From assembly GCF_006715175.1 (NCBI RefSeq), contig NZ_VFMQ01000001.1:2232001-2296000 (forward strand): 64,000 nucleotides of DNA, read 5' to 3'. Shown here in pieces: positions 44,180-53,816 of the stretch (position 1 is its first letter; every line of letters starts with the position of its first letter). The DNA is from Curtobacterium citreum (GTDB lineage: Bacteria; Actinomycetota; Actinomycetes; Actinomycetales; Microbacteriaceae). The notes under the pieces were generated by a model. It was not told where the DNA came from. It made no database searches and saw nothing but the letters and a program-made list of their open reading frames with translations. The translations under genes and the position numbers were made by a program.

Positions 44180-44860
44180 TCACGGGGTCGGCGCGAACGG
44201 GATCCGCGGGAACGGGGTCGGCGGGAACGGTGGGATGCCGTCCGCGGGTCCGACGCGGAGGTGCGGCGACAGGACCTCGATCACGTTGCCGTCACCGATC
44301 TCGATGAGCGTACCCGTCAGCACGACGATCGAGGCACCCGACGGCATCCGGAACGGCGCGGCTCCCGCGGGACGGACGACGGTGCCGTTGGTCGAACGGA
44401 GGTCCTCGACCACCGCGGCCTCGCCGTCGGCGTGCACGAGCACGTGCGAGGACGACACCTGCCCACTCGGCGACGGCACGGTCACGAGCTCGGGAGTCGG
44501 ACCGCGCACCACCCGGGGCAGGGTCGGCCGTCGGCCGACCACGACCGGGTGGTCGAGCCGGACGACACGACCGGCCACACGGATCGACGGCAGTCGACGG
44601 ACCGGTGCGGGATCGGCCGGGAGGATCGTCGCTGCCCCGTCGGACCGGCTCGCGCCCACCGGCGCGCCCGGCCCGGCGACCCGGATGACCGTGTCGTCGT
44701 CGGGAGCACCGAACGAGCCGTGCGATCCGGGCTCATCGGCCCGGGGTCGGATGACGGTGTCGTCGTCCGGAGCGACCGCCGGGTCCGCGCCGGTCCGCCC
44801 GGGTCGGATCACCGTGTCGTCGAGGTCGTCCTCGTCCGTCCACTGTCGCTGCATCGTCAT
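44180..44860 (-). CDS. FHA domain protein with three N-terminal DDTVIR motifs
   Basis: The 226-residue protein has a C-terminal FHA domain with VVVGRRPTLPRVVRG, VSSSHVLVHADG and DLRSTNGTVVRPAG, the pThr-binding loops. The first 75 residues contain three near-identical acidic motifs, DLDDTVIRPG, PDDDTVIRPR and PDDDTVIRVA, each with one Thr. They look like repeated phosphorylation sites for the nearby kinase, perhaps with intramolecular FHA binding as in GarA; this is inference. A Pro-rich tail ends the protein. The ATG at 44860 overlaps the preceding stop as ATGA. No transmembrane helix is present. Confidence 0.87.
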   Translation of the reverse strand: MTMQRQWTDEDDLDDTVIRPGRTGADPAVAPDDDTVIRPRADEPGSHGSFGAPDDDTVIRVAGPGAPVGASRSDGAATILPADPAPVRRLPSIRVAGRVVRLDHPVVVGRRPTLPRVVRGPTPELVTVPSPSGQVSSSHVLVHADGEAAVVEDLRSTNGTVVRPAGAAPFRMPSGASIVVLTGTLIEIGDGNVIEVLSPHLRVGPADGIPPFPPTPFPRIPFAPTP

Positions 44861-45453
44861 CCCACCGTAGACGATCCGGTCCGCCCCGTGTGGTCCGTCG
44901 ACCAGCTCGGCCCGTTGCCGGCGCGGACCGAGCGCGCCACGAGCGCCGCGAGGGGATCGTCGGCCCAGGTGTCGAGCGCGTGTTGTGCGCGCACGAGCGC
45001 CCGTGCGGGCGACCCGAGTGCCCACGAGCACCACGCGGCGAGGGCCAGGGCGCCGGCAGCCCCGATCGCGTCGTCCACCCCGCCGGGTCGCTCCGCCCGC
45101 CAGTGGCGCCACGCAGAGGCGCAGCGGTCCCCCGCGACCCGCAGCCGGACGCGGTCCGGAGCCGGCCCCGTCCCGGTGAGCGCCGGCGGGGTCGGGTCGC
45201 GGAACGGGTCGAACGACCGTACCGAGCGCGGCGTCGGGGTGTCGCGCGCCGCGATGAACGCGACCAGCGCGAAGCGCGTGGCGAGTGCCCCGCAGGCCGT
45301 CGTGACGACGACGGCGCGGCGCGGGTCGAGCGCATCCTCCGGATGCTCCGGGGCGACGAGCGCGGCGCAGGCCGCGCGGAGGGTGACGGCGGCCGCGATC
45401 TCGCGTGGCCAGCGCACGAAGGTGGACGGGTGGGTGTTCGTCGACGAGGTCAT
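44857..45453 (-). CDS. Hypothetical protein, resembling the C-terminal half of DUF4192 proteins
   Basis: The 198-residue product is Ala- and Arg-rich with mostly helical character. The block ALALAAWCSWALGSPARALVRAQHALDTWADDPLAALVARSV resembles the C-terminal helical part of actinobacterial DUF4192 proteins, which read roughly A-x-AAWLxGDGALAxxAVxRAL. The usual N-terminal part of that family is not obvious. I assign no function. It starts at ATG 45453 and ends in an ATGA overlap with the FHA gene, which ties it to that cluster. The open frame extends to 45993, but this would overlap the YaaA gene. Confidence 0.6.
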   Translation of the reverse strand: MTSSTNTHPSTFVRWPREIAAAVTLRAACAALVAPEHPEDALDPRRAVVVTTACGALATRFALVAFIAARDTPTPRSVRSFDPFRDPTPPALTGTGPAPDRVRLRVAGDRCASAWRHWRAERPGGVDDAIGAAGALALAAWCSWALGSPARALVRAQHALDTWADDPLAALVARSVRAGNGPSWSTDHTGRTGSSTVG

Positions 45454-45542
45454 GCACGAGATCGTGACGCGCCACGCGCCTCCAGGCCGACGTCCGCGGC
45501 ACGTCTGTGGACGGACAGCCGCCGGAGCGCTCCTGTGGAGGA

Positions 45543-46313
45543 TCAGACCGAAGCGGGTTCCAGGCTCTCGGCGACGAGGTCCCAGCCGTCGGCCGTGCGG
45601 TCGAACGTCACGCCGTTCGCACGAGCCCACGCGGCGAGGTCGTCGACCGACGCGACCTGCGCCCCCGTCCGACCGAGGAGCGCGACGAGCCGACCCTTCG
45701 CGGTCTTGTTCCAGTGGTTCAGCGCCTTGCGTCGTCCGCCGGCGTCGACGCTCACCACGCGCGGAGCGACCGCTCCGGGCACGGGACCGAGCGCGCGGTA
45801 CCCCTCGGACCGCAGGTCGAGCACGAGCCCGGCGCCGCGGCTGCCGATCGCGCGGGACGACACCTCCGGCCAGTGCCGGGCGAGCCGGAGCGGGCCGAGG
45901 CGCGAGTCGTGCGACAACCGGTAGGCGGGGATCTGGTCTCCGGCACCGATCGGGCCGAACATCGCGGACTGCACCACGACGTGGTCCGCCCACCAGCGTC
46001 GGGTGGCGTCGTCGGCCGCGTCGGCGGCGAGCGGGTCGTAGAGCACCCCGGTGTACCGCTCGATCGCCGGCAGGGTCGCCGCGGTGTCGAGCTCGAGGTT
46101 GCGGAGCCGCTCGGCGATCGACTTCGGGCCGAGCTTCAGGGCCGTCCGTGCCGTGGACTCCTCGGAACTGACGGAACGGGCCGCGGTGATCACCGCGGCC
46201 CGTTCGTCGGCCAGTTCCGGGAAGGACAGCGCACGCAGGTCGAGCGTGCGGTCCGTGTCCCCGCCCTCCCGCTTCGTCTCCGAAGGCGGGAGGAGGACGG
46301 TCAGTCCGGTCAG
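45543..46313 (-). CDS. YaaA/DUF328 family peroxide-stress protein, with a probable CTG start
   Basis: The 256-residue product matches the family in its N-terminal LTVLLPPSETKREGG, then DLRALSFPELADERAAVITAA, YTGVLYDPL, GRRKALNHWNKTAKGRLV and a C-terminal WDLVAES. Escherichia coli YaaA lowers free iron under peroxide stress; the actinobacterial role is unknown. No ATG, GTG or TTG exists in this frame at the family start. The best start is CTG at 46313, which overlaps the atpC stop as CTGA, like the GTGA overlaps elsewhere here. The first ordinary start (GTG 46193) would delete the conserved PPSETK block. A hairpin lies within its first codons. Confidence 0.78.
   Translation of the reverse strand: MTGLTVLLPPSETKREGGDTDRTLDLRALSFPELADERAAVITAARSVSSEESTARTALKLGPKSIAERLRNLELDTAATLPAIERYTGVLYDPLAADAADDATRRWWADHVVVQSAMFGPIGAGDQIPAYRLSHDSRLGPLRLARHWPEVSSRAIGSRGAGLVLDLRSEGYRALGPVPGAVAPRVVSVDAGGRRKALNHWNKTAKGRLVALLGRTGAQVASVDDLAAWARANGVTFDRTADGWDLVAESLEPASV
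46265..46293 (-). terminator. Hairpin behind atpC, inside the 5' end of the YaaA gene
   Basis: Arms 46265-46276 and 46281-46293 pair over 12 bases with a single-base bulge and a 4-base loop. The stem begins 17 bases after the atpC stop. It could end or attenuate ATP synthase transcripts, and would also cover the early codons of the YaaA frame. Confidence 0.65.
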
Positions 46314-46573
46314 GACGCCAGCGCGGCCTGGCGCGCCACGATCGTGACCGTGTCGTGCTCGACCGACAGGAAGCCGTCCTCGGCGTCCGCCGCCACCGTC
46401 GAGCCGTCGGCTCGGGTGATGCGGACCTGCCCCTGCGCGAGGGTGGCTAGCAGCGGCTCGTGCCCCGCGAGGATGCCGATCTGGCCCTCGGACGTCCGAG
46501 CCACGACCATGGTGGCGTCGCCCGACCAGACCTCGCGGTCGGCCGAGACGACGCTCACGGTGAGTGCCGCCAT
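46310..46573 (-). CDS. atpC: ATP synthase epsilon subunit
   Basis: The 87-residue product is the short epsilon form of actinobacteria: it keeps the N-terminal beta-sandwich (LTVSVVSADREVWSGDATMVV, GQIGILAGHEPLLATLAQG) but lacks the C-terminal helical hairpin that inhibits ATP hydrolysis in Escherichia coli. It forms part of the central rotor. The ATG follows the atpD stop by one base (TGACATG). It is the last gene of the operon, and its stop overlaps the proposed CTG start of the YaaA gene. Confidence 0.95.
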   Translation of the reverse strand: MAALTVSVVSADREVWSGDATMVVARTSEGQIGILAGHEPLLATLAQGQVRITRADGSTVAADAEDGFLSVEHDTVTIVARQAALAS

Positions 46574-46574
46574 G

Positions 46575-48077
<1,503 letters not shown>

Positions 48078-48980
48078 CTACTTCTTCTTCGACGAGAGGG
48101 CGTCGGCGCCGCCGACGATCTCGGAGATCTGCTGGGTGATCTCGGCCTGACGCGCGTTGTTCGCGAGCCGGGTGAACTCGTTGATGAGCGAGTCGGCGTT
48201 GTCGCTCGCGGACTTCATGGCCTTTTGGCGGGCGGCGTGCTCGGAAGCGGCCGACTGCAGCATGGCGTTGAAGATGCGGCTCTCGATGTAGACCGGGAGC
48301 AGCGCGTCGAGCACCGCGTCGGCGTCCGGCTCGAACTCGTAGAGCGGGAGCGGCTCGTCGTTCGACGGCGCCTCGACCCCCTCGACGACCTCGAGCGGCA
48401 GCAGACGCACGACCTGGGGCTCCTGCGTGGCGAGGCTCAGGAAGCGGTTGAACACGATGTGGATCTCGTCCACACCGCCCTCCGCCGTGTCCTGGAGGAA
48501 CTTCGACACGACCGCGTCGCCGATCTCCTTCGCCGTCGAGAACTCCGGCTGGTCGGTGCCGCCGATCCACTGGCGCTCCGACGCACGCTCACGGAACGTG
48601 AAGTACCCGACGGCCTTCCGACCGACGAGGTAGAACACCACGTCCTTGCCCTCGCTGCGGAGCAGGGAGGCGAGCTCCTCGCCCTGCTTGAGGACGTTGG
48701 AGCTGAACGCGCCGTTGAGGCCGCGGTCGGAGGTGAACAGGACGACCGCCGCACGGGTCGAGGACTCGGGCTCGGTGGTCAGCACGTGGTCGACGTTCGA
48801 GAACGTCGCCACGGCCGACACGGCACGCGTCACGGCCCGCGAGTACGGGCCGGACGCGGCCATGCGCGCCTGCGCCTTCTGGATCCGCGACGCCGAGATC
48901 AGCTCCATCGCGCGAGTGACCTTCTTCGTGGTCTTCGCCGACTTGATGCGCTGTCGGTAGACCCGGACCTGTGCCGCCAT
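48078..48980 (-). CDS. atpG: ATP synthase gamma subunit
   Basis: The 300-residue rotor shaft has the N-terminal helix [27 protein letters not shown] and the C-terminal helix [36 protein letters not shown], which form the central coiled coil. [15 protein letters not shown] is also conserved. It starts directly after the atpA stop (no gap) and precedes atpD by 48 bases. Confidence 0.98.
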   Translation of the reverse strand: MAAQVRVYRQRIKSAKTTKKVTRAMELISASRIQKAQARMAASGPYSRAVTRAVSAVATFSNVDHVLTTEPESSTRAAVVLFTSDRGLNGAFSSNVLKQGEELASLLRSEGKDVVFYLVGRKAVGYFTFRERASERQWIGGTDQPEFSTAKEIGDAVVSKFLQDTAEGGVDEIHIVFNRFLSLATQEPQVVRLLPLEVVEGVEAPSNDEPLPLYEFEPDADAVLDALLPVYIESRIFNAMLQSAASEHAARQKAMKSASDNADSLINEFTRLANNARQAEITQQISEIVGGADALSSKKK

Positions 48981-50609
48981 CTAGCGACGACCCTTGACGA
49001 TCTGCTCCTGGTCGACGTCCTCGGCCTGCGCCGCGTCGAACTGCTCCGAGCCGAGCGTCTTGCCGTCGCTCGTCTGGAAGCCCTTCTTGAAGGCGTCGAT
49101 CTCGCGGTCCATCGCGGCGACGGTGTCGTCGCTGAGCTGGTTGGTCTCGCGGAGCGTCGTCAGGACGTCCGAGTTGCGGCGGAGGTGCTCGAGCAGCTCC
49201 GACTCGAAGCGGAGCACGTCGGAGACGGGCACCTCGTCGAGCTTGCCGTTCGTGCCGGCCCAGATCGAGACGACCTGCTCCTCGACCGGGTACGGCGAGT
49301 ACTGCGGCTGCTTGAGGAGCTCGGTCAGACGCGCACCACGGTCGAGCTGACGACGCGACGCCTGGTCGAGGTCGGACGCGAACATCGCGAACGCCTCGAG
49401 CGAGCGGTACTGCGCGAGCTCGAGCTTGAGCGTGCCGGAGACCTTCTTGATCGACTTCACCTGGGCGTCACCACCGACGCGCGACACCGAGATGCCCACG
49501 TCGACGGCCGGACGCTGGTTCGCGTTGAACAGGTCCGACTGCAGGAAGATCTGGCCGTCGGTGATCGAGATCACGTTGGTCGGGATGTACGCCGAGACGT
49601 CGTTCGCCTTGGTCTCGATGATCGGGAGACCCGTCATCGAACCGGCGCCGAGGTCGTCGGACAGCTTCGCGCAACGCTCCAGCAGACGGGAGTGCAGGTA
49701 GAAGACGTCACCCGGGTAGGCCTCGCGGCCCGGCGGACGACGGAGGAGGAGGGACACGGCGCGGTAGGCCTCGGCCTGCTTCGACAGGTCGTCGAAGATG
49801 ATCAGGACGTGCTTGCCGCCGTACATCCAGTGCTGGCCGATGGCCGAACCGGTGTAGGGGGCGAGGTACTTGAAGCCGGCCGGGTCGGAGGCCGGAGCGG
49901 CGACGATGGTGGTGTACTCCATCGCGCCGGCGTCCTCGAGCGCACCCTTGACGGAGGCGATCGTGGAGCCCTTCTGACCGATCGCGACGTAGATGCAGCG
50001 GACCTGCTTCTCGACGTCGCCGGACTCCCAGTTGGCCTTCTGGTTGATGATCGTGTCGATCGCGATCGCCGTCTTGCCGGTCTGGCGGTCGCCGATGATC
50101 AGCTGACGCTGACCGCGGCCGACCGGGATCATGGCGTCGATCGCCTTGATGCCGGTCTGGAGCGGCTCGTGGACCGACTTGCGGGACATGACTCCAGGGG
50201 CCTGGAGCTCGAGGGCACGACGGCCCTCGGCCTGGATCTCGCCGAGACCGTCGATCGGGTTGCCGAGCGGGTCGACCACGCGACCGAGGAAGCCGTCGCC
50301 GACGGGGGCGGACAGGACCTCACCCGTGCGGGTGACCTCCTGGCCCTCCTCGATGCCGGCGAACTCGCCGAGCACGATGGCGCCGATCTCGTCCTCGTCG
50401 AGGTTCTGCGCGAGACCCAGGGTCCCGTCCTCGAAGCGGATGAGCTCGTTCGCCATGACGCCGGGGAGGCCCTCGACGTGCGCGATGCCGTCGCCCGCGT
50501 CGGTGACGTGCCCGACCTCGGCCGTGGAGGCCTTCGTCGGCTCGTAGTTCGAGACGAAGTCCTTCAGGGCATCACGGATCTCATCGGGGCTGATGGTGAT
50601 GTCTGCCAT
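48981..50609 (-). CDS. atpA: ATP synthase alpha subunit
   Basis: The 542-residue non-catalytic F1 subunit has Walker [55 protein letters not shown] and [17 protein letters not shown]. The N-terminal [21 protein letters not shown] helix binds the delta subunit. The ATG has GGAAAATCCC upstream. It is separated from atpH by 107 bases, the largest gap inside this operon, in which no gene is visible. Confidence 0.99.
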   Translation of the reverse strand: MADITISPDEIRDALKDFVSNYEPTKASTAEVGHVTDAGDGIAHVEGLPGVMANELIRFEDGTLGLAQNLDEDEIGAIVLGEFAGIEEGQEVTRTGEVLSAPVGDGFLGRVVDPLGNPIDGLGEIQAEGRRALELQAPGVMSRKSVHEPLQTGIKAIDAMIPVGRGQRQLIIGDRQTGKTAIAIDTIINQKANWESGDVEKQVRCIYVAIGQKGSTIASVKGALEDAGAMEYTTIVAAPASDPAGFKYLAPYTGSAIGQHWMYGGKHVLIIFDDLSKQAEAYRAVSLLLRRPPGREAYPGDVFYLHSRLLERCAKLSDDLGAGSMTGLPIIETKANDVSAYIPTNVISITDGQIFLQSDLFNANQRPAVDVGISVSRVGGDAQVKSIKKVSGTLKLELAQYRSLEAFAMFASDLDQASRRQLDRGARLTELLKQPQYSPYPVEEQVVSIWAGTNGKLDEVPVSDVLRFESELLEHLRRNSDVLTTLRETNQLSDDTVAAMDREIDAFKKGFQTSDGKTLGSEQFDAAQAEDVDQEQIVKGRR

Positions 50610-50716
50610 GGGATTTTCCTTGTTGGTTTCCGGGGCCCTTCGGCTCCGAGAGGGTGACGCTGCCTGACTCGGCAGTTCCCGTTGTGGACTTGGGTGGGGC
50701 GGCTTCGACCGTACGC

Positions 50717-51511
50717 TCAGCCGGCGAGCTGGAGCCGGAGCTCCGACAGGCGCGTGGACACCGTGCCGTCGATGACGTCGCCACCGACCTGCACGCGGAC
50801 CCCGCCGACGACCGCGGGGTCGACGACGTGGTTGACGCTGATGTCCTTGCCGTACCGCTCGGCGAGACCCCGGGCGACGCGAGCCGCCTGGCCGTCCGAG
50901 AGCGGGGACGCGGTGATGACCGTCGCGACGAGCTTGCCCGCCTGGTCGGCCACGATGCGCGAGGCGTCGCGGACGAGCTCACCGATGCGGCGGCCACGCG
51001 GCTGCTGCACGAGGTGGGCGACGATCGCGGTCGTCTGCGCCGAGGCCTTCGACCCGATCAGACGCTCGACGAGCGCGGCCTTCTCCGCCGGGCTGCCGAG
51101 CTTCGTGCCGAGTGCGAGCTCGAGCGACGCGTCCGAACGGACGGCGGTCTCGAACGCGAACAGCTCGGCCTCGATCGAGGTGTCCGACGACGCGGTGGCC
51201 GCGACGGCGCGGATGCCCGCGTCCTCGATGCCGGCGAGCAGGTCCTGCTGCGAGGACCAGCGCGAGCCGGCCACGGCGGTCAGGACCGCACGCGTCGCGT
51301 CGGACTGGCCGGCGAAGACGCGGTCGATGAGGACCTTCTTGCCGACGACGTCCGCCGTCGGGTCCGAGAGCAGTCCGAGCAGCTGGGGCGCACCGGCGAT
51401 CGCACGCCCGGAGGCGAGGATCTCGACACCCGCGCCGAGGTCGACCGACCCGCCGAGGTCGGCGAGCACCGCCCTCGTCGACGTGAGTGCTTCCCTGGTG
51501 GCGCTGCGCAT
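50717..51511 (-). CDS. atpH: ATP synthase delta subunit
   Basis: The 264-residue stator subunit is longer than the roughly 180 residues of Escherichia coli because of an extra N-terminal helical region, as in other actinobacteria. The C-terminal part carries the family signature, including [21 protein letters not shown] and [24 protein letters not shown]. It connects F1 to the b subunits. Its start lies 2 bases after the atpF stop. Confidence 0.95.
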   Translation of the reverse strand: MRSATREALTSTRAVLADLGGSVDLGAGVEILASGRAIAGAPQLLGLLSDPTADVVGKKVLIDRVFAGQSDATRAVLTAVAGSRWSSQQDLLAGIEDAGIRAVAATASSDTSIEAELFAFETAVRSDASLELALGTKLGSPAEKAALVERLIGSKASAQTTAIVAHLVQQPRGRRIGELVRDASRIVADQAGKLVATVITASPLSDGQAARVARGLAERYGKDISVNHVVDPAVVGGVRVQVGGDVIDGTVSTRLSELRLQLAG

Positions 51512-51513
51512 GC

Positions 51514-52068
51514 TCAGCGCTCCCCGGCCGACTGGCCCTGCGATGCCTCGAGGTCGGCGAGGAAGCGGTCCACGACCGCGGCCGACTTCGCGTCGTCGCG
51601 GAGCGACTCGCCGATCACACCGGAGGCGAGGTCGAGGGCGAGGGTGCCCACCTCGCTCCGCAGCGACTGGAGCGCGCTCTGCCGCTCGGCCTCGATCTGC
51701 GCCTGGGCGTTGGCGGTGATGCGTGCCGCATCCGCCTGTGCCTGCTCGCGGACCTCGTTGCCGATCGCGGTCGCGTCGGCACGGGCCTGCTCGCGGATCC
51801 GCGAGGCTTCGGCACGCGCGTCGGCGAGCTGCTTGTTGTACTCCTCGAGCGCGGCCGCGGCCTGCTCCTGAGCGGCTTCCGCCTTCTTGATGCCACCCTC
51901 GATGGCCTCGGTGCGCTCATCGAGCATCTTCGTGATGCGCGGCGTCACGACGCGCCACATCACGATGAAGATGATGACGAAGGCCACCGCGGACCACACG
52001 ATGTCGTACACCGGCGGGATCAGCGGATTGTGGGTCTCCTCCGCCGCGATGATGAGTGCAGTCTGCAT
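51514..52068 (-). CDS. atpF: ATP synthase b subunit
   Basis: The 184-residue stator protein has one N-terminal membrane helix (DIVWSAVAFVIIFIVMWRVV) and a long charged coiled coil rich in Ala, Glu and Arg (KKAEAAQEQAAAALEEYNKQ onwards) that reaches F1. An alternative start a few codons further in cannot be excluded. It lies 9 bases after atpE. Confidence 0.96.
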   Translation of the reverse strand: MQTALIIAAEETHNPLIPPVYDIVWSAVAFVIIFIVMWRVVTPRITKMLDERTEAIEGGIKKAEAAQEQAAAALEEYNKQLADARAEASRIREQARADATAIGNEVREQAQADAARITANAQAQIEAERQSALQSLRSEVGTLALDLASGVIGESLRDDAKSAAVVDRFLADLEASQGQSAGER

Positions 52069-52077
52069 CGAGAAGCC

Positions 52078-52362
<285 letters not shown>

Positions 52363-52370
52363 TCAGTAGG

Positions 52371-53231
52371 TCAGTGCTCGTCAGCCAGCGCGAGCTGGAT
52401 GTACACAGCGGTCAGCAGCATGAAGACGTACGCCTGCAGCAGCGCGACGAGGATCTCGAAGAAGCTGAACGCGATGCCGAACGCCAGGGTCCCGATGCCG
52501 AACAGCTTGAAGAGGCTGTCGGCGTCGAAGAAGAAGAACCAGGTCGCCGAGAAGAACAGCACCAGGAGGAGGTGGCCGACGACCATGTTCATGAGCAGTC
52601 GCAGCGTGAGCGTCACCGGACGGAGCACGAAGGTCGAGACGATCTCGATCGGCGTCACGATGATGTACAGCGGCCACGGCACCCCGGGCGGGAACAGCGC
52701 GTTGCGCAGGAACGTGCCCGGGTGCTTGCGGAGACCGGCGTAGATGAAGGCGACGTAGGCGACGATCGCGAGGATCATCGGCATCGCGATGCGGCTGGTC
52801 CCGGCGATGTTCATGAACGGGATGAGACCCGTCAGGTTCATGAAGAGCACACCGAAGAAGACCGTGGCGAGGAGCGGCAGGAAGCGCTTGCCGTCCTTCT
52901 CACCCAGGTTGTCGAAGGTGTTGCGACGGACGACGTCGAACGCGTACTCGATGAAGGCCTGGCCCCGGTTCGGGACGAGCTTCAGCGCGCGCGTCCCGAC
53001 GAACGCGAAGACGAGCAGCACGGCCACCGCGAACAAGCGGATGAGGACGATGCGGTCCATCTCGATCGGGGTCCCGGCGAAGAAGATCGGGTCCGGGAAG
53101 AACTCGTTGATCGACGGACCATGGAATTCGGCGGCCTTGCTGCTCCCCGCCGCCACGGTGTTGGCCGCAGCGGTGAGGGACAGGGGAAGAGCGTGGGATA
53201 GCAGCGCTGTCTCCTGTGTCGGCGCGCGCAC
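52371..53231 (-). CDS. atpB: ATP synthase a subunit
   Basis: The 286-residue membrane protein forms the proton channel; the essential Arg is in LRPVTLTLRLLMNMVVGH. Helices include IVLIRLFAVAVLLVFAFVG, FLPLLATVFFGVLFMNLTG and FSFFEILVALLQAYVFMLLTAVYI. The start is uncertain. The given GTG at 53231 has no ribosome site. A CTG at 53204 has AGGAG exactly 6 bases upstream and would give MLSHALPLSLTAAANTV. The protein core is unaffected. It heads the operon behind the AtpI-like gene. Confidence 0.95.
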   Translation of the reverse strand: MRAPTQETALLSHALPLSLTAAANTVAAGSSKAAEFHGPSINEFFPDPIFFAGTPIEMDRIVLIRLFAVAVLLVFAFVGTRALKLVPNRGQAFIEYAFDVVRRNTFDNLGEKDGKRFLPLLATVFFGVLFMNLTGLIPFMNIAGTSRIAMPMILAIVAYVAFIYAGLRKHPGTFLRNALFPPGVPWPLYIIVTPIEIVSTFVLRPVTLTLRLLMNMVVGHLLLVLFFSATWFFFFDADSLFKLFGIGTLAFGIAFSFFEILVALLQAYVFMLLTAVYIQLALADEH

Positions 53232-53304
53232 GTCATGGCACGCGATGGTGGACTGTGTGGAGGCTCGTCCGCTCCGAGCGAGGCTCCGGACGCGGACTTC
53301 GAGA

Positions 53305-53310
53305 AGCCTA
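53305..53310 (-). promoter_or_regulatory. Putative -10 box of the atp operon
   Basis: Minus-strand TAGGCT lies in the 105-base gap between the AtpI-like gene and atpB, about 74 bases before the GTG and 101 before the CTG. No -35 is evident. Confidence 0.4.
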
Positions 53311-53336
53311 TCAGGTGCGAGAGGCTTCCCGGGCTC

Positions 53337-53816
53337 TCAGGAGCGGGGGGTGTCGTTCCCAGGAGCGGAGCCGTCACCGGGCAGGCTGACGCCGATCGGG
53401 ATGCGCGCCTTGGCGACCGCGACGACGTCGATCACGAGGGATCCGACGACGCCGACGATGATCACGACCGCGAGCACCGGGAAGTCCACCCACGCCCGGT
53501 CACGCAGCGCGATGAGCACCACGAGGAACAGGATGAACTTCAGGATCCAGGTGCCCATCACGATGCCGAAGAAGGCACCGGAGATCATCTGCCCCTTCGA
53601 CACCCGCAGGGCGACGAGCACGGACAGCGCCGTGAGCCCGAGGAACACCACGCTGAGCACCGCGCCGAGCAGTCCGCCGACCAGGCCTGGCGTGCCGCTC
53701 ACGACGAGCCCGACGACCCCGCCGACGACCGCCAGTGCGACGGCGAGGAGGCCCGCCCAGAGGAGGATGCGGCGGAAGACCGGCCGGACGTGGTCGAGGG
53801 CATTCGGTGCGGTCAC
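53337..53816 (-). CDS. AtpI-like small membrane protein
   Basis: The 159-residue protein has four transmembrane helices (ILLWAGLLAVALAVVGGVVGL, LVGGLLGAVLSVVFLGLTAL, AFFGIVMGTWILKFILFLVVL, VLAVVIIVGVVGSLVIDVVAV). Its place before atpB and its topology fit the AtpI or ATP synthase assembly group, which is variable in sequence. The GTG start overlaps the wecA stop as GTGA. Position rather than motif supports the name. Confidence 0.78.
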   Translation of the reverse strand: MTAPNALDHVRPVFRRILLWAGLLAVALAVVGGVVGLVVSGTPGLVGGLLGAVLSVVFLGLTALSVLVALRVSKGQMISGAFFGIVMGTWILKFILFLVVLIALRDRAWVDFPVLAVVIIVGVVGSLVIDVVAVAKARIPIGVSLPGDGSAPGNDTPRS

